Shown in pieces: positions 37,001 through 48,074 of a stretch of 64,000 bases of DNA (positions are counted from its first letter, which is position 1; the number at the start of each line of letters is the position of its first letter). Under the pieces are notes generated by a model. That model was not told the DNA's origin. It saw nothing but the letters and a program-made list of their open reading frames with translations, and ran no database searches. A program made the translations under genes and the position numbers. Origin of the DNA: Morchella semilibera (Eukaryota > Ascomycota > Pezizomycetes > Pezizales > Morchellaceae); contig WBVU01000012.1 of the NCBI GenBank assembly GCA_009192285.1, positions 1,178,001-1,242,000 of the forward strand, written 5' to 3'.

Positions 37001-40000
37001 CGATCAGTATCAACGGAATGGAAGAATCCCAAAGTCGCCAAACCCAGCGGCCAGCCAGGCTAGGCCCCAGGATGGGGCCTTGTGACAGAACGCTTTACAG
37101 CAGACATCGCTATTGTTCTCGCCTGCCCTAGTGCTTGCTGCTGGTGCCCGGCGCCAAAGCAGAAGAGAGCCGCCCACACCCACCCCACTCTAAATTCAAC
37201 CTGTCACGATATTCCTAAGGAGGGGGGGGGGGGGTGTAGGTTGTTTCGCTGTCCGTACCTACAGGCTATAATATCGCTATTTCTAAAAGAAGTGTCCCCA
37301 ACTCCCCCGTACTGACTGTTCGTCTCCACTAGAACCCGTACCTGGCCCGTGCTTCTTGGTCCTAATAAACACACATAACCTTACTTACTCACACCTGTGC
37401 CAGCAGGGCCGCGAGCTTAGCTTTTTTACTCAGCTTGGGGTCTAAATTTCTGGGCTGGATGCGGTCTAATCCAAGACTGGGGGCGAGGGGGGGAGCACAC
37501 TACCTACACTACCTGACGTGGTCAATCATGTCTCTGATCTCACGAACTACGAAAAAAAAAAAAAAAAAAGATAAAAGCGGACATGAGTCGTGACTTTTGC
37601 CAGCAACTCGTTGGGGTACACGCCAGTTAGTCCGTGTGTTTTGTTTCCATCCATCAATTAATCCAATTCGAATCCCAACTACCATGATGGTCGTCCAGAG
37701 TGTACCCCCATCCCCAAGCGTACCCAGACCGCTCTGTCTGGATGATCACCATGGGCCGCGAAACCCTATCAACAGCACGAAACATAATTCCCCAAGAAGT
37801 AGTGGCGGACGTCGGGCAAACAAAACGGCACAAAGCACAGGTGGGGCGCGTGGGGCTGCTGCGTGTAATTCGCTTCGAAATATATTTCAACACATTAACT
37901 GTTTGGTTGGCTAGCTGGGTTGGGGTTGGTTTGGGGTTGCATCTTGCACCACACCCTCAACCCCGCGAGGCTTGTAGATCTCCCAGAAGCGGTACGGTAC
38001 CTACTCTACGGAGCCGGGAGGGCGGACGTCCTAGCCCCAAAAATAAGAATTCCTCACACGCTCGCGAGCCCGCGACTCGCGAAGGGACTCGCGAAACAAA
38101 CCATTTACAGGGAGGTGATGTGATGTGATGTGATGTGATGAGGGGTAAGATAGATCAGAAGCTGTTCTCATGCCTCATGCTGTAAGTCAGACGTCGAACA
38201 GGGGAGCGGAAGGGTAGGTATAAACGCCCTGGATGTGAGGTGGAGGGGGGAACTTTTTTTATTATTATTTTTTTACTATTTTCTATTTATTTTTTATAGT
38301 TCTGCCGTCAGAAACCGGGTAGCCTGTGAAACGCGATGACCAAGATCGAGAAGAAGAGGAAGCTGTCGAAAGATGAAGATGAAGATGAATTACTCCTCTG
38401 GACATGGTGGCTTGTGAACACGGTTTTTCTAATTTCTATCCTCAAATCTCCATACACACCACGTTTCGAGGCTGGTGGGGTGCTGTGGCACACACACACA
38501 CGCATAACTACCAAGGGTGGTAAATGTATCTCCATGATCCTTCACACACACAGGCAGTTTAGAGAGCTGCAAAAAAGGTGAGACCTGACCAGACCTGTAC
38601 CACTCGCCTCAACTCACTGGGTTGCCTGCTCACAAGGCCCGCCTCGCGCGACGTCTGTCTGTCGACGGCATAGTCCGGGTAGCTGATAAGATCCCCCGCT
38701 AATTCCAGAAAGTGCATTTCAGCATGTTCTTTCCCAAAAACCCACGCTCGACATCAGATCAGATGCGTAGATAGCTGTGGTTCAGCCGGGGGTGGTGGTG
38801 GTACTCTACACAATATTTAATGGACATCCATCGCCTAATTATAATACTCTAAGTACGTACCCAGCTAGTACTTCTCCTCTCTCCCGTACCCTACAGGTGA
38901 TAGGTACTTCCCTGAATCTACAGCTCCACAAATTCATCTACCTACCTGGTCATATGCAAACAAACTGTAATCGCAAAGGGTCCTCCTATTCCCTGCAAAT
39001 GAGCTGTGTGTTTATCAGTCATGAGCTACTATGTACCATGTACTACATACTAGTCGATAATAATAACAATGTAGGCCGACAAAAGTGCAACAATGTACCT
39101 CTACATGTGTAATCATGTATGTGTATTATAGATTGAGTATTGTACCGAATGTAAGTACAGTGCACTCTACCTATAACACTCTCCCCCCTCCCACCCCCTA
39201 CCCCACGAATGACGAATAAGAACGTGCCGGTTGCTCACATATGCAAAGACCGGGTTTGCCTTAGAGTATTGAGCCTCTGGAAGCCTAGTCTGGTCCCAAT
39301 TGTTTTCATCCCTTCTTCTTCTTCAACTTCTTCTTTCTCTACCACCTACATACATTCCTATCGACTCACCACACATTAGATGTATCTCTACCTCCATAAT
39401 GTACCTATCCACTAGATATCTACGTGCCTATCCACCCCCCTCACCCCCCAATACCCATCTCCAGTCCCCATAGGCAGAAAAAAGCCAAAAAAGAAGGATC
39501 TTCTAGTCTTCGAGTATCTATCTCCCTCTTCCACTTCTACCCGGATCACCCCATCCCCCATCCATCCTCCATCCCATCACTCCGGTTCCTGATCAGCAGC
39601 AGTACAACCACCACGCCGCGCCGGAAGAACCAGTTATGTACCTCTTCTTCTTCAAGGAAGTTTTTTTTTTTTTTTTTCAATCTCCCCCCACACACACAAC
39701 ATGATCGCCGCCGCCGAAACCCGACCGCAGGAAAAGCTCATATCATCTCACTCCGAGGTGCCGAACTGTCTCCTCTAAAAAAAAAAAAAAAAAGCAAAAA
39801 AAAAGAGAGAGACACAATCACAATATGTATGTATGCTACCTAACTTACTGACCCAGCCAGGTGCCGATTATGTGCAGACTCCAAAACCGAACTAGGGGCC
39901 CGGAGGAAGGGGGGAGCCTGTGATGGTTTGACATATGGCGGCGGCGGCGCGAGTGGACTCGTGGAGATATGTAGGTAGGTCATGTACCTAAGTGTAGGTA

Positions 40001-42240
40001 CTTAGTGGTCGGTACATGCTCTCTACATATTCTGCTAGATCTACTTGGAGGTAGAGTACCTACCTCCCGTCCTCTAATCTGTAGGTACTGGGTACTCTAC
40101 TGTAATTTGCAACTTACTGGGAAGGAGCAGAGAGCTAGCTAGCTAGAGGAGATGGGATAGATACCTAGCTGGCTAGATTTGCACATGCTGCGCTGTAAAG
40201 GGTCGAGGTATTCGTGGAGATGGAGCTGGCCAGTCATTTCCGCCGCACTTTTTTTCTTGGGAACGGCGCGGCGGACCACTTTGTACAGGAGCTAGAGAAC
40301 TACATATACATATTTAGTACCCTACATCATACACAATGGTTATTTTACATGGCTCGATACGTGCCAGTAACCGTTTCTATATACTCTACACTCCTATGTA
40401 GGTACTCTACGCTTACATACAAGTCTACACTGAATTAAGTCTTTAGTGATAGACAAGCTGACATGAGCCCCCGATACCGAATATAACCCGGGAATACACT
40501 TAGCCGCATATCTCTCTCTCTCCAATTTTAAAAAAAAATTTCACACACACACACTCTACAATTTCATACATACACACACACCCATAGGGTACTCCCACAC
40601 CCAAACCCAGCATCCAACTACTGAATCCCGCCCAGATCTGCTCATCAATCAATCCAACCCCCCAACCCTGACCCTAACTAAGATCTGCGCGTTGACGTCG
40701 GGAAATGACGACAGCATGGGATTGGACGAAGCGACGGTCCAACCGTTTCTTGCGGGCCACTCCACTCCTCGGCGTCGCATTTACCAGCAAGTAAGAAAAG
40801 CAGGTCCTGTCTGGGATTTTTTTTTTTTTTTTTGGGATCCCCCTCCCACCCGCCGTGCGCGCGCGCACGCGGAAAACAAATCAGATTAAATTAAATCTGG
40901 GTAGCGAAGCGCAGGTTTTGTCAGATCCTGCCCTGAGCTTGGGATGGGAGGAGGAGGAGGAGGAGGACTCGAGCTCGAGTGTGACTGTCGTCGTCGGTGA
41001 CATGACGGAGTTTGGAGGTCATCGGTTGTGGGGGCCGGGGAAGGTGAGAGGGTGACTTTTCACATTTCACGTTCACTATTCTCGCTCTGGATCTCTGGCC
41101 TGTCTATGGTAGAATAGAGTACCTAGCGGCTAATGTGAGACCTCGACGTTTGCTGTGTATCATGTAGGGTTTATGTGTGGGTCGAGTAAGGTATGGTAGG
41201 TTATGTATATCTTTGATGTACCTACTCTAGACTCGCAGGCTGCTGTCTAGAGTTCTGTAGATTACATCGCACAGTTGTCCTCATCCATCATGAAACGGCC
41301 CTGCTGCACGCCGACCGTCATCATGCCGGGATCCCCCGGACGGGAAAATGTCACTCCTTCCCGAGCGTGACGTCCCGAGAAAAAACAAGACCCCGATCCG
41401 ATCCGAGCCAGGCCCGCCGGGGATCGGATCACCTGCCGTATCGCAGCCGACCACATGTCCATGAAGTGACCGTCTTCTTCTTCTTCCAAGTTGCACCACT
41501 CGCCCCCATCCGGCCATCCACACCCGAGGGGATCTTCATCTGTGTCTTATTTTTTTATTTTATTTTTTTCTTTTCGGAGTAGAGTAGTACCGGTTTTACT
41601 CGCCCATGGTACCACTGCTGGGCCCGTGGAGTTGGAAGGGTAGGGTACGTAGGGGTGGGATAGCTAGGTTCGGTAATGGGCAGAGTGGGAGAGAGAGAGA
41701 GAGAAAGAGAGCTAGCTAGCTATGGCCGCCTTCTGATATCGCAAAATCCTTTTTCGGCGGGGAAGTGCTCCGGGCCTTACGATGGAATATTCATAACCAT
41801 TCATCCATTACCCCACAAAAACCCAACTGCGCGGGAGCCTCCCCGTCGCCCGGAAGCGAGCGAAGCGAGAAACAAATTATTTTATTTGGGGGAATAAAGA
41901 AAAAGCAAAAAAAAAAAAAAAACAATGACTAGAGGAACGAAAGGAAACGAAACGGAGAGAAAAAAAAAGTCTCGTGTTTTATCGATGTCGGGTCTAGCTG
42001 GCTAGCTAGTGTCTAGTGTACATTGTAGCTAGCTTTACGTACGTAGTCTTGCTCGTGTTTGGGGTCGGGGTGTGCAATAATAGCCCAGCCCATCCGAGTG
42101 CAGTCCACAGGTATACACTTTTTGGGGGATCAGCTATGTGGTTTAATGTTGTATCCAATAACTATGCCATTATCTCGACAGAGCTCGAGCCCCACAAAGT
42201 AATACGCCACGATCATGCCACGATAGAACTCAGGTGACGC

Positions 42241-42280
42241 GTCAGTCAGTCAGTCAGTGATCAGTCAGTCAGTCAGTCAT
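42241..42280. repeat. GTCA tetranucleotide microsatellite
   Basis: About ten GTCA/CAGT units interrupted once by GATC. Confidence 0.9.
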
Positions 42281-43014
42281 TCACCATGTGGCGGCCGGGC
42301 GATACTTCCGTGATTTCTCCATGTCTATTGGCCGAGTGGTTTGACTGGCTTGGGTTATGTTACGTTTGGTTGGGAGGAGGGGTGTTTCAATCATAGATTC
42401 TCACTCGCTTAACGGTGAGTGAGGGTTAAATCGGGATTAAGCTATAGCTAGACTCGAGTGGTGTGGTAATGTAACATTTCCTTTTTTTTTCCTTCCCCCC
42501 TTGTGACGCCTGGCCGGTGGTGATGGAAGTATAGCTAGCTACTCTATGGGGCCGTATTTGATCGTGTTTACCCGGTGCGGTATTTTTTTGGGCGGTGCAC
42601 TCATTAACGCCCTACCTGACCCAGTGGGTGACGGTGGGTGACGCTAGCTAGCTAGGGGAGAGAGTGTGAGAGTGTGAGGGAGTGAAAGAGGAGTACATAC
42701 ATGTGTAAGAGGGAGTAAGAGATGCGAAACGAAACGAAACAAGCTAGTGGGTCCTCTCTCATGCCATCATCACCATCATCATCATCGACCATTAATCATG
42801 TATGGGTGCTACATGTCATGTAACTACGTCGAGTCTGAATTGTCTAGCTAGTAAGAGATATCTATAGAAACATTTTACTGTAGCTGTCTTAGCTGTTCTC
42901 TGCCTGATTCTGGCTTGATCTGGCATGTTCTGGCGCACTCTAATCGATGATGGTATGAATTAGCTACTGTTGTTTAATTCACTCCATCGCCATCGGCGCC
43001 GGTGGTCTACATCG

Positions 43015-43057
43015 TCGTGGTTGTGGTTGTGGTGGTTGTGGTGGTTGTGGTGGTGGT
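43015..43057. repeat. GTGGTT-type minisatellite
   Basis: A purely G/T tract built of GTGGTT and GTGGTG units. Confidence 0.85.
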
Positions 43058-45061
43058 ACAGGCTAAATCAATCAATCTCAAATCTCAACGTTCAACAACC
43101 ATAACCTCAACACTTCCGAACATCATGTGTGTTACACCTTCCGCGCTGCTGCCATTAATTTTATTTTTTTGCTTGGATACAATAGAGACGAAAGCACACC
43201 ACAAACAACACGTGAGCTGCGCGCTGAGTAAGCTATAACAGTAACGTAGATCTGATTCCGAGCAACAGGTGAAAACGTGGCCCAGAAAGGGAAATATATG
43301 TGTCGCTCCTATCGGCTTTGTGCCTTGCTAGCTTGCGATTCCTGGGAAATCCTTCTGTAGCCTCGTCTAGCTTTTTTTTTTTTTTTCCTTGTTTACTATA
43401 TTCGGCGGCGCCAGGCTCTGGCGCACAGTACTGGTCGGAGTTAGCTAGTATCCAGTAGAGTTGAATACGACCCCCCGGGGGGGGGGGGGGTTACTGTCGG
43501 GTTTGAGGGAGCGAGCGAGTGAGTGAGTGATTGATCCATCAACCGATCACCACCGCTCTCAATCTCGATCGGTACGGGTACCTCACCCCTCATACCCCCC
43601 CTCCCCCCTCTTCAAACCCATACCCATACCCATACCCACTGCATCCAACCAAACAGCGCAGAAACGTGATCTCGATAGCCAAAACCTATTCTATATTAAT
43701 TTCGCTAAGGCACATCAATTATCTCCGGGGGTCGGGGGGGGGGGGGGTAAGGCCAACTCTAATTTGCCATCTTGAGCTCCCTCTCTCTCTTTCTCCAGTA
43801 CTGGGTACAGTGCACATAGAGAGTGCACACACAGGCTTGCTTTCTTGCTTGTGCGCGCGGGAACCCGATTGCAAGCAAGCAAGCAAGCCGTTAAGCTGGG
43901 TACATACTCTAGATAGAGAGATACTATGAATACACCGACATTCCACCTCGGCCAGTAATCGGGCCCCATCTCCTACCCACGTTCGTTAATTCCTCCGCTC
44001 GCACCCTACCCCGAGCGAGCCGAGTATTATAAGCCCTTTAGCTCTCTCTACTTGCTTGTATTCTATGTATACCCGCAAGTACTGTACATACTTACATACA
44101 TGGAACCCTACCCAAGCCCACCACATGTATGTAGTCAGTGCCATGCCTCCCTCTCTCACGGATTCCTTGTGATGATCATTAGTAGCCACCGCGGGCGGAT
44201 CCAGCGGTAGATCCTGTCTCTCACCTACCATTCTCCCCCCCCCCCCCATCCATGATCCACCGGTGCCCATTGCTTCCACTCGAACACCGTACCTACAGTA
44301 CCTATCTACACTTCGCACCACCACCCCTGACACATGTCCGCAATCGCCCCTCTCCATCGATCCGCATCTATAAACAGCGTACATATACGTGCGATGAACA
44401 ACACCGTCCACGCACCCTCTACCCAGGGCTACATTATCTCTACCTACCTGTACCTCCTCCTACCTGCCTGTCAAGGATTCCCCCCCCCCCACCGAAACCC
44501 TAACCCTGAGGTGTGGAAACATTCCTAAGCTTCCTACTGGCCGGGGGAGGGGTAAAATAAGTACTCAGCCCGAAATGGGGGCAGGATGTTGTCTAGCCCA
44601 AAACGGGAGAACAAGAGGAGGGGCAAAAAGACCGAGGTGAAAACTGAACTGGTGGGGCGCACATTTCTCTGTTGTTGTTGTTGTCGTTGTCGTTGTTTTG
44701 TTGTAGGCGGGGGTGGTGGTGGTGGTGCTTATCGTTCGAGTGAGAGTGCGTGAGACAGCTAGCTAGCTAGCTTAGTAGCGGACACTTCGGCTTTCCAAGG
44801 GCGCACCACCAAACGAGACGTACATAGAGTAACCAGCTAGTCAGGACTGGCCGATGAGGCCCGATGCGAATTCCAGAAACAACGGGGCGGGGTCGGAGCG
44901 TGAGGGGAGTGAAGGGCAGGATTGGACGGAAGAGGGAGCGATTAATTGAAAATTAATTGATTGCTGTTGAGTGTGTACGTTTGTGTTGTTTGTGTTCGGC
45001 GGAGGTCTCTAGCCGGCGAGTGGCCGTACTGGTAGGTACATACGATACGATGTGCAGTCTA

Positions 45062-45087
<26 letters not shown>
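45062..45087. repeat. TCTG tetranucleotide microsatellite
   Basis: Six to seven TCTG units; a second group of TCTG/TCCG units lies at about 45198-45232. Confidence 0.9.
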
Positions 45088-45092
<5 letters not shown>

Positions 45093-45165
45093 CTCTGTAG
45101 ACTGTGTCTGTCTGTTTGCCCCGTGACCCGCAGTGGTCCTACCTATACTACAGTGGACAAACATA

Positions 45166-45166
<1 letters not shown>

Positions 45167-45197
<31 letters not shown>
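45167..45197. repeat. CA then GA dinucleotide microsatellite
   Basis: A (CA)n run of about 12 nt followed directly by a (GA)n run of about 19 nt. Confidence 0.9.
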
Positions 45198-45809
45198 TCC
45201 GTCTGTCCGTCAATCCCGTCCGTCTGTCTGTCCCACCGTACCGGGCCCCCCCCTTAATCGGCGGTTCCCTTAATCCCCAAATCCTCTATGGCCAGGCGTA
45301 ATTAAACGTAACGTGTCAAGGCACACAGAGAGCACGACATGCAATACTGTTGTAAAGTATTCCAAACCGGCCCTGTCAGTTCCAGGCCCAAGAGTACACA
45401 AGGCGATAAACAAAACAATAAAAAAATCCTTTTTCTTTTTTCCTTCTCTTCCCCCCCCCCACTCCCCTTCTTCTTTCTTTCTCCTGACCCATGAAACAGT
45501 GCTTAACCTGCTTGTGCACTGCATTGCGTGCGAAGCAAGCTTTCTTTCAAAAATACTACTCGAGATTGTTGTCGCAACTAACACACTCTGAAACATTCAC
45601 TTTTTTTGCTGCCCTTATGACATAGTTGGTGTGTTTTTGCTCGTATGTTAGTGGTGGCCCATGCTGTCTGTCTTAGCAGGTTATATGTAAGCTGTAGTTT
45701 AGTAAGTATTACATGTATGTAAGTAGTAGTAACCAACTATTGTAACCGCGCGTGCTAAGTAAACATGACCCTAGTCCACGAGTGATGTGTTATGATGGAG
45801 GCTCTGGGG

Positions 45810-45822
45810 AACCCTAACCCTT
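45810..45822. promoter_or_regulatory. Telobox-like AACCCTAACCCTT upstream of TGT
   Basis: Two telomere-type repeats in tandem lie about 90 bp before the TGT start codon. Similar short copies occur at about 44496 and 29598. Short telomere-like motifs near promoters can bind Myb/telomere-type factors in other eukaryotes; a role here is only inferred. Confidence 0.3.
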
Positions 45823-45907
45823 CACCCCCACCTCAATCGTTGACAAACAATGCTGGGGCTAGCTAGAGCGATCCCCTCCATTCCTCCTTCCATAAGAATA
45901 TATTTCG

Positions 45908-48074
45908 ATGCTCAAGCAAATGGCGAAAACGACGATGCCGTCGGCCTTGAAGTTTGAGCTTACAGCCCGCTGCTCTGTTCGTCCCATCTCTCTTTCTCTT
46001 CCCCCTCCCGCCTTGCTCTTCTGCTTCTGCACTGCAAGGCAGCTGCAGAAAGAGATAGAGATGGATGGATGGATGGATCGTGTAGCTAATATCTGGCCGA
46101 TGACATGTACCTACTTAGACCACGCGAGCTAGAGCCTCGATCCTGCAGCTCCCTCATGGGACGGTCCAGACTCCGCTGTTTATGCCCGTCGCAACACAAG
46201 GCTCGCTGAAGGGCATTACCCCAGAGCAACTGGAAGCTACAGGGTGCCGCCTCTGTTTGAATAACACCTATCATCTGGGTCTTCGTCCTGGGCAAGAGGT
46301 ACTTGACACCATCAAGGGCGCGCACGCTCTGCAATCGTGGCCGCATAATATCCTCACCGGTGCGCACCTCCCTCGTGCGCGCGCGCGCAGTAGCAGTAGC
46401 AGTAGTAGATTAGTAGCTAATTAACATTCTTCGTTCTTAAATATAGACAGCGGCGGGTCCGTTAATCCACCCCTGCGAAACAAGTTTGAATCTAGACTTG
46501 CCGTTGCTGATGATGAATGTTTTGAGTGAGTGAGTAGGTTTCAAATGGTGTCCCTTCTCGACCTTGCTACCGTCACCGAGCGCGGCGTCGAGTTTCTCTC
46601 ACCCCACGACGGCACGCCAATGCTACTGACGCCCGAGCACTCCATCGCGCTGCAGCACAGTATCGGCTCAGACATCATCATGCAGCTCGACGACGTGATT
46701 GCGACAACTTCTGCCGATAGTGCGCGCATGCGCGAGGCCATGCTGCGGTCCGTTCGCTGGCTGGATCGGTGCATTGAGGAGCACAGTAAGCCGGACCCGT
46801 GTGCGCAGGTCCCGGGTGAGACCTATGCAGCTAGGCAGAACCTGTTTTGTATTATACAGGGAGGCCTGGATTTAGAGATGAGGAAGGAGTGCTGCGAGGA
46901 GATGGTGAAGAGAGGGACCCCAGGGATTGCGATTGGCGGGTTAAGCGGTGGGGAGGAGAAGGATAGTTATTGTAAAGTGTTAGTCTTTTTGTTGCTTTTC
47001 TTTTGGGTGTGGTAAAAGTTAGTTAGGGTTGCTGATGGAGATCTGGGGAGGGGGTAGTGTGAAGGCGTGCACTGAGATGTTGCCAGAGGGGAAACCGAGA
47101 TACGTCATGGGAGTGGTAGGTTTTCCTTTTGCTTGTTTTGTGTTAGCCCTACCTAGGCGGTAATTAATGGTGTAAGAAGGGATACCCGGAGGACCTGATT
47201 GTTTCCGTCGCACTGGGTGCCGACATGTTCGACTGCGTCTGGGGCACCCGCACAGCTGTAAGTTCCCTCCTGCCCAAGTTTGCTATTCATCAGGCGGATC
47301 TCTGCAGCAGGGATTGGGCTCTAGACTATGTCAGGGTCAATGATACCGGTGACCGGAAAAAGGAAGCCGGTCTAGAATGGATGTCGATATGCCGCCCCTA
47401 GGGTCTGAACGCCCGGTATCAATAATCGAACCATCAGATATCATCTAGCTTTCGATCCGTGCCATTCAGAGGCGGATATCATCTATGCCTTCACAAGAAT
47501 CTGCACAATTTTCCTGTCACTGATATCATTGACCCACACCTGCTCAGCCTCCTAAACCCTTCCCCATAAAAGATCCCACCCTCACCCCATGCGATTTTGA
47601 TCTTAACCAAACCTGTAGCGCTTCGGCAACGCCATCACCTCGTCCGGGGTCCTAAATCTCCGCTCATCCAACTATGCCACCGACTTCACGCCCATCGACC
47701 CCCACTGTCAATGTCCCGTCTGCCGCCCCCTTGACTCACCCGCGCCGCCGCTTCTGAACACATCAATCTGCCCACCCTCCTATGCGCAGCCAGGAGAAGG
47801 GGAGGAGGCGTACTCGGCGAGGGGAATGGGGGTCACAAAGGCATACATACACCACCTTGTGGCCAAGGAGACGGTCGGCGCGCATCTGCTCACAATGCAC
47901 AATGTTGCATGGCTGCTGGCGCTGATGGCGCGCGCAAGGGAGGCAGTTGTGCAGGACCGCTTCCCGGCGTTTGTGAAGCAGTTCTTTGCAGACTGGTATG
48001 CCGGGGATAAGGAGAAGTACCCGGCGTGGGCAGTGGAGGCACTGAGGGGCGTCGGGGTGGATTTGATGGAGTAG
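45908..48074 (+). CDS. Queuine tRNA-ribosyltransferase catalytic subunit (TGT/QTRT1)
   Basis: Seven exons: 45908-45976, 46119-46359, 46447-46456, 46538-46978, 47058-47115, 47180-47257 and 47619-48074, giving 450 residues with all phases consistent. [11 protein letters not shown] joins [20 protein letters not shown] and [17 protein letters not shown]. Exon 3 is only 10 nt and completes [17 protein letters not shown], supplying the Asp of the conserved [58 protein letters not shown] and [15 protein letters not shown] follow; the Asp of FDCV is the expected nucleophile. Zinc ligands are CQCPVC plus His in TMHNV. The enzyme exchanges guanine-34 for queuine in GUN-anticodon tRNAs, paired with QTRT2 (absent here). 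A 361-nt last intron is unusually long. The usual PTR after DCV is GTR. The start may also be 45920 or 45935. Confidence 0.92.

Larger units (their letters stand above)
34057..45907. other. About 12-kb gene-poor, microsatellite-dense region
   Basis: Open frames here are short, low-complexity and lack splice-supported continuation. Simple repeats include poly-T 35980-35998, poly-A 36321-36336 and 37552-37569, CTTG 36763-36783, GTGAT 38115-38140, poly-T about 39661-39677, GA about 41690-41710, CAT 42763-42786, GTCA 42241-42280, GTGGTT 43015-43057, G14 at 43477-43490, G15 near 43733-43747, TCTG 45062-45087, and CA/GA 45167-45197. AGCT tetranucleotide runs recur (about 36803, 40135, 41710, 41997, 44757) and GTAGGTAC/GTACCTAC elements are scattered throughout 35-45 kb. 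The left end holds the Ser-rich gene's promoter, the right end that of TGT. Confidence 0.6.

Noticed and set aside
37597-38128. Two overlapping plus-strand ORFs of more than 100 codons
   Set aside because: Low-complexity, overlapping each other in different frames, inside microsatellite-rich DNA; no motif.
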